Assembly (NCBI GenBank): GCA_038211455.1
Contig: JBBQVP010000001.1
Span: forward strand, 24,501 to 88,500
From: SZAS-79 sp038211455
Lineage (GTDB): Bacteria > Pseudomonadota > Gammaproteobacteria > Burkholderiales > SG8-39
Length of the DNA stretch: 64,000 nt
Reading direction: 5' to 3'
A program made the translations under genes and the position numbers. Below, in pieces: positions 1-8,167 of the stretch (within the stretch, counting starts at the first letter, position 1; each line of letters starts with the position of its first letter). The notes beneath the pieces are model-generated. The model saw nothing but the letters and a program-made list of their open reading frames with translations. It was not told where the DNA came from and did no database searches.

Positions 1-279
1 AAGATCGAACGGGTTGGACGCATCGAAGTCGCGGCGTCGGATCCTAACCTCCAGCTACTGAAGGAAGCCAAGGCTGCTGAAAGTAGCGGGGATGCCAAAA
101 CGGCAGTCAAGTTGTATCGGCAGGCCTATCGGAATGGAAGCGGCGAGGCGGCCAAGCTTATTGGCGACATCTACGTTGACGGAAAAGGCAACGTGCCGCG
201 CGACTATGCCGAGTCCCTAGTTTGGTACACGCGGGCGGAAAAAAAGGGCGTCAAAGTCGAGCGCGCGCAAGGGCGCTGA
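1..279 (+). CDS. Sel1/TPR-like repeat protein, C-terminal fragment
   Basis: The reading frame is open from the first base to the TGA at 277-279, giving the last 92 residues of a gene that begins outside the window. The segment GDAKTAVKLYRQAYRNG, followed by GEAAKLIGDIYVDGKG and DYAESLVWYTRAEKKG, matches the alternating helix pattern of Sel1-like repeats (short alanine/glycine-spaced helix pairs that act as protein-interaction scaffolds). The end is basic (KGVKVERAQGR). With only the last repeats visible, the N-terminal domain, any signal peptide and the role of the protein cannot be told. It converges on the enolase-superfamily gene on the other strand, with 44 nt between the stop codons and no obvious terminator hairpin. 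Confidence 0.6.
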   Translation, partial: KIERVGRIEVAASDPNLQLLKEAKAAESSGDAKTAVKLYRQAYRNGSGEAAKLIGDIYVDGKGNVPRDYAESLVWYTRAEKKGVKVERAQGR

Positions 280-323
280 GGCAGACTTTTCGCCAAGTGG
301 CGGTGATCCGCCCCCGGATTTAT

Positions 324-1463
324 TCAGCCGACCTTGTAGCGCTCAAGTATTTTCCTATCGATCTCTATCCCCAGGCCCGGCCCTGTGGGTACGGTGACAA
401 TGCCCTTCCTGTGGCTGAACACGTCGCCACCTAGTTCTTCTCGGAAAGGATTATAGGTCTGCTCGTATTCCAGCATGGGGGGTTGGGGTACGAGGCAGGG
501 GGGGCATTCGGGTAGCGACGCGAGGAAGTGCATGGTCGCGGCAAGCCCGATGGCGGTTCCCCACGCATGCGGAACGCATTGCACCCAGTGTGCCTGGGCC
601 AGGGCGGCGATTTTCTTGCACTCGGTGATTCCGCCTGCAGCACAGACATCGGGTTGTACGATATCCATGGCACGACGGTCAATGATTTCGCGAAAGCTGA
701 ACTTGGTGAACTCGTTTTCGCCGCCGGCCACCTGCATGTCGAGCGCCCGGGAAACCTCCGCGTAGCCATCCAGATCTTCTGGCGACACCGGTTCTTCGAA
801 CCAGTGAATTCCGAGTTTCTCCATCTCGCGTCCGATCTGGATGGCCTGCGGAACGTTGTAGCAATGATTGGCATCCACCATCAGTAGCATTTCCGCTCCG
901 ATTGCATCTCGCACGGCAGCGATCCGGTCGAGATCCTTTTTCATAGACCCAAGGCCAATTTTCATTTTCACCGCGGGGAAACCCTGCTCCTTGTACCCGA
1001 GCGCTTCCTCAACGGCGGTTTCAGTAAGGCGATCCATATCAGTGAAATATAACCCTGTTGCGTATGCGATCAGATCAGTTCGAAACGCGCCGCCGATGAG
1101 TTTGTGTATAGGTTTCCCTGTGGCCTTGCCGATGATGTCCCAAAGCGCAATGTCGATACCCGAGATTCCCGAGATCGTCATACCGGTGAGCCCGTAATCT
1201 TTGACCTTGTTGTACAGCGTCTCCCAGATCACTTCCACATCGAAGGGATCCCTGCCGATCAGGGATGGTTTGAGCAGTGAGTCGACGATACTCTTCGCTA
1301 CGGCGGAGGGGCCATAGCAGTCACCCCAGCCGACAATGCCTTCGTCGGTGATGACCTCTACGACTAGCGCTCCCTTTGTCCTGTACCACCAGCCGCGGGA
1401 TGACGTGAACGGGACCTCGACCTCACATGAGAGTTGGTGCGTAACTATGTCGCGGATTCTCAT
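324..1463 (-). CDS. Mandelate racemase/muconate lactonizing enzyme family protein (enolase superfamily)
   Basis: This encodes 379 residues, a normal length for the family. The start at 1463 is preferred over an in-frame codon 66 nt upstream because MRIRDIVTHQL is a typical N-terminus and GGAG lies just upstream. The catalytic set is complete: a KxK motif at residues 166/168 (VKMKIG), three metal-binding acidic residues in MVDAN, WFEEP and GGENEF, a later Asp in VQPDV, and a His in CVPHAWGT. KxK plus a C-terminal His fits the mandelate racemase subgroup, which abstracts the alpha-proton of a carboxylate; sugar-acid dehydratases and racemases belong here. The substrate cannot be assigned. The gene stands alone between the Sel1-like end and the parS region, so context gives no help. 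Confidence 0.85.
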   Translation of the reverse strand: MRIRDIVTHQLSCEVEVPFTSSRGWWYRTKGALVVEVITDEGIVGWGDCYGPSAVAKSIVDSLLKPSLIGRDPFDVEVIWETLYNKVKDYGLTGMTISGISGIDIALWDIIGKATGKPIHKLIGGAFRTDLIAYATGLYFTDMDRLTETAVEEALGYKEQGFPAVKMKIGLGSMKKDLDRIAAVRDAIGAEMLLMVDANHCYNVPQAIQIGREMEKLGIHWFEEPVSPEDLDGYAEVSRALDMQVAGGENEFTKFSFREIIDRRAMDIVQPDVCAAGGITECKKIAALAQAHWVQCVPHAWGTAIGLAATMHFLASLPECPPCLVPQPPMLEYEQTYNPFREELGGDVFSHRKGIVTVPTGPGLGIEIDRKILERYKVG

Positions 1464-1777
1464 TGCGCAGCTCCGTTGAGGCGGGAACGGGTAAGGGGGA
1501 TAAGACTGGATAGCGTGAGTTTGCCTCAAGCGGCCTCAAAAGCTAAGTGAGTGTGTGCTCGCATTTAATAAAATATAGATATTTGTTGCTCTCTTGAAGG
1601 CTTTTTTCAGCCGGTCCAATTTGTCAGGTGAATTCACTTTGGAGAAGCATAAAGAGCTGACTACACAACGACACTCAAAAAGCGCATGGATTGGGCCGCA
1701 TGGCGGCCTTGGTACTCGTCATGCATTTTGAGCTGGAGGGGGGCAGACCTGGCTTCCGTCGACTCGTTCGGCCCGAC

Positions 1778-1793
1778 TGTTCCACGTGAAACA
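1778..1793 (+). promoter_or_regulatory. parS: parS centromere site 1
   Basis: TGTTCCACGTGAAACA matches the 16-bp chromosomal parS consensus (TGTTNCACGTGAAACA) exactly. ParB binds and nucleates here, then spreads by CTP-dependent sliding; ParA and SMC use the complex for origin segregation. The parA and parB genes begin about 2.7 and 3.4 kb downstream. Confidence 0.92.
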
Positions 1794-1822
1794 CAGGGCA
1801 GCCAGTGGGTGTCTCCAATTCT

Positions 1823-1838
1823 GGTTTCACGTGGAACA
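1823..1838 (-). promoter_or_regulatory. parS: parS centromere site 2 (one mismatch)
   Basis: GGTTTCACGTGGAACA is the reverse complement of site 1 except for one terminal base. It lies 45 bp downstream of site 1 in opposite orientation, 44 bp ahead of the mnmG start. Two sites this close support a genuine ParB loading region rather than a chance match. Confidence 0.85.
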
Positions 1839-1882
1839 TTCACGTATCATTGCGCTCCCCTGAGCAGCCCTTAGCAATAAGC

Positions 1883-3826
1883 ATGCGTTTTCCAAAGGAA
1901 TTTGACGTTATTGTGATCGGTGGCGGCCATGCCGGCAGCGAGGCCGCGCTAGCCGCAGCACGTGCGGGAAGCATGACTTTGCTACTCACGCACAATATCG
2001 AGACGCTTGGCCAGATGTCGTGCAACCCCTCGATCGGGGGCATAGGCAAGGGCCACTTGGTCAAGGAAATCGACGCCCTGGGCGGCGCGATGGCTCTGGC
2101 CACCGACCAAGCGGGAATTCAGTTTCGTACCCTCAACTCCTCAAAGGGCCAGGCGGTTCGGGCGACCCGAGCGCAGGCCGACCGTGTACTTTATAGGGGG
2201 GCAATCCGTGCCCGGCTGGAGGGCCAGGTCAACCTGACCCTGTTCCAGCAGGCCGTCGATGACATCATCCTTGAGGGTGACAGGGCGGTCGGGGTGGTAA
2301 CCCAGATCGGGCTGGAATTTCGCTGTCGGGCGATTGTGCTGACGACGGGAACTTTCCTTGGGGGGTTGATTCACGTCGGCATGGAAAAACACCAGGGGGG
2401 GCGCGCTGGAGATCCGGCGGCGCTCACCTTGGCATCAAAGTTGCGCGAGATGCGCCTGCCAGTGGGCCGCTTAAAGACCGGTACGCCGCCGCGCCTTGAC
2501 GGTCGCAGCATCGATTTTTCGGCGATGCAAGTGCAACCAGGCGATTCGCCTGAGCCGGTCTTTTCGTTTCTCGGGTCCAGGGATATGCACCCGGCGCAAC
2601 TTCCGTGTTGGATTACCCATACCAACGAGCGCACCCACGAAATCATCCGGGGAGGGCTGGATCGGTCGCCGATGTTCACCGGCGTAATACAGGGGGTGGG
2701 GCCGCGTTATTGCCCGTCGATTGAGGACAAGATTCATCGGTTCTCGGGTAAGTCCAGCCATCAGGTCTTTCTCGAGCCAGAAGGCCTGAGCACGCAGGAG
2801 TTCTATCCGAACGGGATATCCACCAGCCTGCCGTTCGACGTTCAGCTTGCGGCGGTCAACAGTATCCGTGGCCTCGAGAATGCCCATATCCTTCGACCGG
2901 GCTATGCGATCGAGTACGATTACTTCGACCCCCGCAACCTGAAGGCGTCGCTGGAAACAAAATCGGTTCCCGGACTTTTTTTCGCGGGACAGATAAACGG
3001 CACCACCGGCTACGAAGAAGCGGCCGCACAGGGGCTGCTCGCGGGTCTTAACGCGGCGCTGCTGTCGAGCGAGCGGGACCCATGGTGCCCGCGGCGGGAC
3101 GAGGCTTATCTTGGTGTTCTGGTCGACGATCTGATCACGCGGGGGGTGTCCGAGCCCTACCGAATGTTCACTAGTCGCGCCGAGTACCGGCTCATGCTGC
3201 GCGAAGACAATGCGGACCTGCGTCTGACACAGATTGGCCGTTCCCTAGGGATTGTCGACGACGCTCGCTGGGATGCGTTCAACCGCAAACGTGACGCGAT
3301 TGCGGCCGAGCAGGAAAGGCTCAAATCAATCTGGGTGAATCCGCGGTCGCTTGGCAATGCAGACGCAGAGCGGGTCCTGGGAAAAGCAATCGAGCGCGAA
3401 TATACGCTGGCTGAACTGTTGCGTCGGCCAGACGTCAACTACGCCGCGCTTATGACGCTGCCGGGTGCAGGCAAAGGGGTCGAGGATTCGATCATCGCCG
3501 AACAAGTGGAAGTTCAGGCGAAGTACTCTGGCTACATCGGCCGTCAGCAGGAAGAGGTGACGCGGCGTGAAGCGCAGGCCGAGCTAAGGCTTCCGCTCGA
3601 TCTTGACTACACCGAGGTTCGCGGACTTTCGCGCGAGGTGCAGCAGACGCTCAACCGCCACAAACCCCAGACCATCGGACAGGCCTCCCGGATGCAGGGA
3701 ATTACGCCGGCTGCAATTTCCTTGCTGCTTGTGCACCTCAAGCGAGGGTTTGGGCGGGGCGCGCCGGCGCAGAGGCCCTTGGCAGGTGCGGAACCAGTCG
3801 GACAGCCCCGGAAGAGGTCTGCATGA
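1883..3826 (+). CDS. mnmG: tRNA uridine-5-carboxymethylaminomethyl modification enzyme MnmG (GidA)
   Basis: FAD-dependent enzyme that with MnmE installs the carboxymethylaminomethyl group on U34 of certain tRNAs. The 647 residues are slightly above the usual 630. The N-terminus MRFPKEFDVIVIGGGHAGSE carries the Rossmann FAD motif at residues 13-18, followed by CNPSIGGIGKGHL and KTGTPPRL signatures, and the C-terminal MnmE/tRNA-binding region ends with ITPAAISLLLVHLKRG. The start at 1883 is chosen because upstream in-frame codons would run through the parS sites and add nonfamily sequence. The stop overlaps the rsmG start by 4 nt (ATGA), so the two are probably translationally coupled. Confidence 0.97.
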   Translation: MRFPKEFDVIVIGGGHAGSEAALAAARAGSMTLLLTHNIETLGQMSCNPSIGGIGKGHLVKEIDALGGAMALATDQAGIQFRTLNSSKGQAVRATRAQADRVLYRGAIRARLEGQVNLTLFQQAVDDIILEGDRAVGVVTQIGLEFRCRAIVLTTGTFLGGLIHVGMEKHQGGRAGDPAALTLASKLREMRLPVGRLKTGTPPRLDGRSIDFSAMQVQPGDSPEPVFSFLGSRDMHPAQLPCWITHTNERTHEIIRGGLDRSPMFTGVIQGVGPRYCPSIEDKIHRFSGKSSHQVFLEPEGLSTQEFYPNGISTSLPFDVQLAAVNSIRGLENAHILRPGYAIEYDYFDPRNLKASLETKSVPGLFFAGQINGTTGYEEAAAQGLLAGLNAALLSSERDPWCPRRDEAYLGVLVDDLITRGVSEPYRMFTSRAEYRLMLREDNADLRLTQIGRSLGIVDDARWDAFNRKRDAIAAEQERLKSIWVNPRSLGNADAERVLGKAIEREYTLAELLRRPDVNYAALMTLPGAGKGVEDSIIAEQVEVQAKYSGYIGRQQEEVTRREAQAELRLPLDLDYTEVRGLSREVQQTLNRHKPQTIGQASRMQGITPAAISLLLVHLKRGFGRGAPAQRPLAGAEPVGQPRKRSA

Positions 3827-4449
3827 CACCGGCGGATACGCTGGCGGAAGGGCTTGAGGCCCTCGAATTGGACCTGCCTGGTGAGGCGACGCGAAAGCTG
3901 CTGGCATATGTTGATCTGCTCACGAAATGGAATCGGACCTACAACCTCACCGCAATTCGCGAACCCGAACGCATGGTTAGCCATCATCTGATCGACTCCC
4001 TGGCCGTGCTTCCACATTTGGCCGAAGGCGCACTCGTGGATGTTGGTGCCGGTGGTGGCCTCCCGGGGATTCCGATCGCGATTGCACAACCCGGGCGCAG
4101 GGTGACTCTCAACGACAGCAACCACAAAAAGGCTGCGTTCATGCAGCAAGCGGCCATTGAACTTGGCTTGTCAAATGTGGCTGTGCATGTCGGTCGGGCG
4201 GAAGACTGGCATCCCGCGCCGCGCTTCGACGGGGCCATTTCCCGGGCTTTTGCGGAACTGGGTGACTTCGTAACGGCGTGCAGGGGACTGGTCAAGCCCG
4301 GCGGGTTCTACGCGGCCATGAAAGGTGTTTATCCGCATGACGAACTCCTGAAATTGCCCGCGGACGTAAGGTGCGAGACGCCGGTCCGGCTCAACGTGCC
4401 TCTAGTCGAGGGAGCACGTCACTTTGTGGTTTGCCGGATCGAGGCATAG
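3823..4449 (+). CDS. rsmG: 16S rRNA (guanine527-N7)-methyltransferase RsmG (GidB)
   Basis: SAM-dependent methyltransferase that makes m7G527 in 16S rRNA; its loss gives low-level streptomycin resistance in many bacteria. The 208 residues match the family length. Recognisable segments are LLTKWNRTYNLTAIREPERM near the N-terminus, HHLIDSLAVLPHL, and the SAM-binding loop DVGAGGGLPGIPIAI near residues 70-85, followed by ISRAFAELGDF. It overlaps the mnmG stop by 4 nt, and parA starts 2 nt after its stop, so mnmG-rsmG-parA-parB forms one tight operon. Confidence 0.96.
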   Translation: MTPADTLAEGLEALELDLPGEATRKLLAYVDLLTKWNRTYNLTAIREPERMVSHHLIDSLAVLPHLAEGALVDVGAGGGLPGIPIAIAQPGRRVTLNDSNHKKAAFMQQAAIELGLSNVAVHVGRAEDWHPAPRFDGAISRAFAELGDFVTACRGLVKPGGFYAAMKGVYPHDELLKLPADVRCETPVRLNVPLVEGARHFVVCRIEA

Positions 4450-4451
4450 AC

Positions 4452-5219
4452 ATGGCGAGAACATTTGCAGTGGTTAACCAGAAGGGTGGGGTAGGAAAGA
4501 CCACAACCAGCGTCAACCTCGCCGCCGGGTTGGCAACGGCCGGCCGTCGCGTATTGCTGGTCGACCTGGACCCCCAGGGAAATGCCACGACAGGCAGCGG
4601 CATCGACAAGCGCACAGTCTCTCGCACGGTCTATCAGGTTCTGCTTGGGCTGGGTGAGGTGGCTACCATCCGGGTTGCATCCGACAGTGGAAAGTACGAC
4701 CTCCTCCCGGCGAATCGGGAACTTGCGGGGGCGGAGATCGACCTGGTCGATCTTCCGAACCGCGAAGGGCGCCTGAAAGCTGCGCTCGCTGTTGTTGCGA
4801 ATGATTACGATTACATCCTGATTGACTGTCCACCGTCGTTGTCTCTGCTGACGATCAACGGCCTTGTCGCAGCGGAGGAGGTCCTGATTCCCATGCAGTG
4901 TGAGTACTACGCACTCGAGGGCCTGTCGGATCTGGTGAGTACTGTAAAGCGGGTGCGTACGAGCCTTAACCCCGACTTGGAAATTGGTGGCCTGCTGCGC
5001 ACGATGTACGACCCCCGCAACACGCTTTCGCAGCAGGTTTCCGCGCAACTTGAGCAGCACTTCGGTGCCAAGGTATTCAAGACCCTGGTACCGCGCAACA
5101 TCCGGCTGGCCGAAGCGCCCAGCTATGGGGTTCCCGCACTTGTCTGGGATCCCGGCTCCAAGGGTTCGCAGGCCTACCTGGCGCTGACCGAGGAAATACT
5201 GGCTCGTGCTGCCCTATAA
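4452..5219 (+). CDS. parA: Chromosome partitioning ATPase ParA (Soj)
   Basis: Deviant Walker-A ATPase of 255 residues. KGGVGKTT at residues 11-18 contains the signature lysines, VDLDPQGNATTG follows, and Walker B is in YILIDCPPSLSLLT. It forms ATP-dependent dimers on DNA that are displaced by ParB, moving parS-bearing origins apart. The start at 4452 (MARTFAVVNQ) is the family start; a longer in-frame extension would overlap rsmG. The chromosomal type is indicated by the absence of an N-terminal HTH domain and by the mnmG-rsmG context. parB follows after 14 nt. Confidence 0.96.
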   Translation: MARTFAVVNQKGGVGKTTTSVNLAAGLATAGRRVLLVDLDPQGNATTGSGIDKRTVSRTVYQVLLGLGEVATIRVASDSGKYDLLPANRELAGAEIDLVDLPNREGRLKAALAVVANDYDYILIDCPPSLSLLTINGLVAAEEVLIPMQCEYYALEGLSDLVSTVKRVRTSLNPDLEIGGLLRTMYDPRNTLSQQVSAQLEQHFGAKVFKTLVPRNIRLAEAPSYGVPALVWDPGSKGSQAYLALTEEILARAAL

Positions 5220-5233
5220 CGACTGGAATTGAA

Positions 5234-6076
5234 ATGATCAAACCTAAAGGATTGGGCCGAGGGCTGGATGCGTTGCTGGGCAGCGAGGAGCCGGCAAAGG
5301 ACGCGCTTCTTACGCTGGCGGTAAATCGGATTCGCCCTGGGAAGTACCAGCCCCGAACGCAAATGGACCAGGAGGCCCTTGCGGAACTGGCCGCGTCGAT
5401 AAAGTCGCAGGGGCTGATGCAACCCGTGCTGGTCCGTCCTGTGGAAAGAGATCGTTACGAGTTGATTGCCGGAGAGCGTCGCTGGCGCGCCGCGCAGATG
5501 GCGGGATTGGAATACGTGCCGGCTCTGGTGCGTGAGGTGCCGGATGAATCCGCGCTTGCGATGGCACTGATCGAGAACATCCAGCGAGAAAACCTCAATG
5601 CAATGGAGGAGGCCGCCGGCCTGCAACGGCTTGTCCAGGAATTCAAGATGACGCATCAGCAGGCGGCGGATGCAGTCGGCCGCTCGCGCAGCGCCGCGAG
5701 CAATCTTCTGCGATTGCTCAATCTGGCCAAGCCGGTGCAGGCGATGGTGATGGAGGGCGTGCTCGAAATGGGTCACGCGCGTGCGCTGCTTGCGCTGGAT
5801 GGCGCGCGTCAGGTCGAGGCAGCGAACAGGGCCTCAGCGCGCGGCCTTTCGGTGCGCGAGACCGAGGCCCTTGCGCAGCATCTGCTCAGAGGCGAAGGCA
5901 CGACGCGACGCAAGAAAGTGGACCGGGATGTTGCGCGCCTTGAAGAGGAGACTGCTGAGAAAATCGGCACCTCCGTAGAGATCAAGCCAGGAAAGAAGGG
6001 CGCTGGCAAACTCGTGATCCACTATTCAAATTTCGCGCATCTGGATGAACTGCTGGCGCAGCTAGTGCGACGTTAG
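5234..6076 (+). CDS. parB: Chromosome partitioning protein ParB (Spo0J)
   Basis: CTP-dependent DNA clamp that loads at parS, 280 residues. The N-terminus KPKGLGRGLDALLG is the conserved ParA-activating peptide. The CTP-binding ParB/Srx motifs are GERRW near residues 80-84 and ENIQRENL near 114-121; a helix-turn-helix follows around MTHQQAADAVGRSRSAASN, then the C-terminal dimerisation domain (IHYSNFAHLDELLAQL). It is the last gene of the mnmG-parB run; about 100 nt with a good promoter separate it from the ATP synthase operon. Its likely binding sites are the parS pair at 1778 and 1823. Confidence 0.96.
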   Translation: MIKPKGLGRGLDALLGSEEPAKDALLTLAVNRIRPGKYQPRTQMDQEALAELAASIKSQGLMQPVLVRPVERDRYELIAGERRWRAAQMAGLEYVPALVREVPDESALAMALIENIQRENLNAMEEAAGLQRLVQEFKMTHQQAADAVGRSRSAASNLLRLLNLAKPVQAMVMEGVLEMGHARALLALDGARQVEAANRASARGLSVRETEALAQHLLRGEGTTRRKKVDRDVARLEEETAEKIGTSVEIKPGKKGAGKLVIHYSNFAHLDELLAQLVRR

Positions 6077-6109
6077 GTGAAACGCATGATGTTGCATTGC
6101 GGCGCCGGA

Positions 6110-6139
6110 TTGACTGAAAAGACCGAAGCCAACTACAAT
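6110..6139 (+). promoter_or_regulatory. sigma70-type promoter of the atp operon
   Basis: TTGACT at 6110-6115 and TACAAT at 6134-6139 are each one mismatch from the -35 and -10 consensus and are separated by 18 nt. The promoter lies in the parB-atpI gap, so transcription would begin near 6146, about 28 nt ahead of atpI. Confidence 0.7.
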
Positions 6140-6173
6140 CGACGGGTTTGCTTGATGCGAAAAACCTGACGTA

Positions 6174-6551
6174 ATGCTTGGTGTGAGGAGCAAACCGATT
6201 CGGGTCGTACTGGGCTGGCAGGTATTTGCTACTGCCGTGCTGGCGTCGATTGCCGGATGGGCCGAAGGCTCGCACGGGTGGTTGTCGGCGGCGCTGGGTG
6301 GTGCGGTAAGCGTGGTCGCTGGCTTGGGTTTCGCAGCAGTGATTCAAATGAGCAGGGACAAGTCTGCAGGGGGGACGCTGGTAACGGCGCTGCAGGCCGA
6401 GTCGGTAAAGATAGGACTCGCTGTAATTCTTCTCTGGGTGGTGCTGACGACTTACCAGGACGTCGTGGTACCCGTTTGCGTCGGATCATTTATTTTGACG
6501 ATCCTGATTTTTTCGATGGCTTTTTTTGTACGCGACCATGGCAACAGGTAA
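6174..6551 (+). CDS. atpI: ATP synthase protein I (AtpI/UncI)
   Basis: Small membrane protein of 125 residues at the head of the ATP synthase operon, thought to help c-ring assembly or Mg2+ supply. Four hydrophobic segments can be read (VLGWQVFATAVLASIAGW; WLSAALGGAVSVVAGLGFAAVI; VKIGLAVILLWVVL; VVVPVCVGSFILTILIFSMAFFV), as in the family. The start at 6174 lacks a clear Shine-Dalgarno sequence; GTG at 6183 is an alternative. Its end overlaps the atpB start by 14 nt. Confidence 0.85.
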   Translation: MLGVRSKPIRVVLGWQVFATAVLASIAGWAEGSHGWLSAALGGAVSVVAGLGFAAVIQMSRDKSAGGTLVTALQAESVKIGLAVILLWVVLTTYQDVVVPVCVGSFILTILIFSMAFFVRDHGNR

Positions 6552-7341
6552 AGAATTTTCACCCACTGAATATATCGGCCACCATCTGACGCACGGCGCC
6601 ACGCAGGTCGGCGACGGAGGCTTTTGGACGCTCCATTTCGATTCGCTTGCCGTCTCGATACTGCTCGGACTGGTTGGCGTGGGCTTTGTCTGGTGGGTCG
6701 TGCGTGGCGCGACTTCAGGCGTGCCAGGCAAGCGGCAGGCGTTCATCGAGTTGTTGTTCAACTTCGTCGGCGAACAGGCCAGAGGCATTTTCAAGCACGG
6801 CGACAGCAATATATTCATTGCGCCGGTGGCCCTTACGGTTTTTGTCTGGGTGCTTCTGATGAACTCGATGGATTTTCTGCCGGTCGACATCATTGCCGAA
6901 GGTACGAAACACATTTCCGAACACGGCTTTCGTATCGTTCCCACGGCGGACATCAACACCACGTTCGCGCTGGCCTTGACAGTCTGGGTGCTGATGATTT
7001 TTTTCTCGGTCAAGGCGAAAGGGCTGGGCGGGTGGATCCATGAACTGCTTACCGCACCGTTCGGCAAATGGCTGTTCCCGCTGAACCTGCTCTTCAACAT
7101 GGTGGAGTACCTTTCCAAGCCGCTGTCGCATTCGCTGCGGTTGTACGGCAACATGTACGCAGGCGAACTGATCTTTCTGCTCCTCTGGACTTGGGCCGCA
7201 ACCGGGCTGGTCGGCACGTTCTTCAGCTTCTGGCTCGGTCTGGGCTGGGCGATCTTCCACATTCTGATCGTCGTACTGCAGGCTTATATTTTCATGATGT
7301 TAACGATCGTGTACCTGTCCATGGCGCACGAACATCATTAA
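6538..7341 (+). CDS. atpB: F1Fo ATP synthase subunit a
   Basis: Membrane subunit a of the Fo sector, 267 residues, forming the half channels beside the c-ring. The essential arginine lies in the helix segment PLSHSLRLYGNMYAGE, and the final helix carries QAYIFMMLTIVYLSMAHEHH. Several further transmembrane helices are visible, and the early motif GKEFSPTEYIGHHLTH is common in betaproteobacteria. The ATG at 6538 is preferred to an in-frame TTG at 6526; either overlaps the end of atpI, consistent with coupled translation. Confidence 0.96.
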   Translation: MATGKEFSPTEYIGHHLTHGATQVGDGGFWTLHFDSLAVSILLGLVGVGFVWWVVRGATSGVPGKRQAFIELLFNFVGEQARGIFKHGDSNIFIAPVALTVFVWVLLMNSMDFLPVDIIAEGTKHISEHGFRIVPTADINTTFALALTVWVLMIFFSVKAKGLGGWIHELLTAPFGKWLFPLNLLFNMVEYLSKPLSHSLRLYGNMYAGELIFLLLWTWAATGLVGTFFSFWLGLGWAIFHILIVVLQAYIFMMLTIVYLSMAHEHH

Positions 7342-7383
7342 TCCCGTCTCTCGATAATCTTCCGCAAAGAAAGGAAAACTGCA

Positions 7384-7656
7384 ATGGAAAAGCTTCAACT
7401 CATCGCGATGGTGCAGGCCTATACCGGCATCGGCATCGGTCTCATGATCGGCCTCGGCGCGCTCGGCGCATGTGTCGGCGTAGGCATCATGTGCAGCCGG
7501 TTTCTGGAGGCGGCCGCACGCCAGCCCGAACTGACCGATTCGCTGCAGGCCAAGGTGTTTCTGTTGCTGGGCCTGATCGATGCGTCGTTCATCATCGGCG
7601 TCGGCCTCGCGCTCTGGTTCGCGACCGGCAATCCCCTACTCGCCAAACTCGGCTGA
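7384..7656 (+). CDS. atpE: F1Fo ATP synthase subunit c
   Basis: Proteolipid of 90 residues forming the rotor ring. Two transmembrane helices are joined by a polar loop with ARQPEL. The ion-binding carboxylate is the Asp in LLGLIDASFIIGVGLAL. An Asp with no accompanying Na+-coordinating Gln/Glu/Ser set suggests a proton-coupled ring. An AAGGAAAA Shine-Dalgarno sequence sits ahead of the ATG, in keeping with the high expression needed for a multi-copy subunit. Confidence 0.97.
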   Translation: MEKLQLIAMVQAYTGIGIGLMIGLGALGACVGVGIMCSRFLEAAARQPELTDSLQAKVFLLLGLIDASFIIGVGLALWFATGNPLLAKLG

Positions 7657-7691
7657 GCCGCGGTTTCGGTTTTTCCCGCTAGGGGGGAAGC

Positions 7692-8162
7692 ATGAACATC
7701 AACTTGACGCTATTCGCTCAGGCCGCAGTTTTCCTGGCGTTCATCGGTTTCACGATGAAGTTCGTCTGGCCGCCGATGCTGCGCGCAATCGAAACCCGCC
7801 AGAAAACCATTGCCGATGGTCTGGCGGCCGCAGATCGTGGCCACAAGTCGCTCGAGGCTTCGGCCAAGCAGGCCGCGGACGAAATCCAGGCTGCGCGCGA
7901 CCGTGCCGGCGAAATTCTGGGCCAGGCGGAAAAGCGCGCCGCGCAGATGATCGAGGCGGCCAAGGCTGCGGCGAAGGAAGAGAGCGGGCGCGAAAAGGCT
8001 GCAGCCAAGGCTGAGATCGAGCAGGATGTCTCACGCGCGCGTGAGACGCTGCGCGAGCAGGTTGCGGCGCTGGCGGTCGCCGGCGCGGAAAAAATCCTGC
8101 AGCGAGAAGTCAACGTCCAGGCGCACGCCGAACTGCTTGCAAAGCTCAAGCAAGAGATCTGA
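7692..8162 (+). CDS. atpF: F1Fo ATP synthase subunit b
   Basis: Peripheral-stalk subunit of 156 residues: one N-terminal transmembrane helix (LFAQAAVFLAFIGFTMKFVWPPML) followed by a long charged, alanine-rich helix (coiled coil, about residues 35-150) that dimerises and reaches up to delta. A GGGGG-type ribosome site precedes the ATG. The atpH start follows 5 nt after the stop. Confidence 0.95.
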   Translation: MNINLTLFAQAAVFLAFIGFTMKFVWPPMLRAIETRQKTIADGLAAADRGHKSLEASAKQAADEIQAARDRAGEILGQAEKRAAQMIEAAKAAAKEESGREKAAAKAEIEQDVSRARETLREQVAALAVAGAEKILQREVNVQAHAELLAKLKQEI

Positions 8163-8167
8163 CCTGA

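Larger units (their letters stand above)
1464..1882. other. Intergenic region with parS sites upstream of mnmG
   Basis: A 419-nt stretch between the start of the enolase-superfamily gene (minus strand) and the mnmG start. The part near 1560-1615 is clearly more AT-rich than its surroundings. The part near 1778-1838 holds two parS-like palindromes in opposite orientation. Reading frames that run through it (for instance a 26-codon upstream extension of mnmG) have no coding support. I saw no TTATNCACA DnaA-box cluster, so I do not call this an origin. Promoters for both flanking genes should lie here, but I could not pick convincing hexamers. Confidence 0.6.

Noticed and set aside
1464..1777. 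Replication origin in the AT-rich gap before mnmG
   Set aside because: No DnaA-box cluster and no dnaA or rpmH neighbour; only the parS sites support origin proximity.
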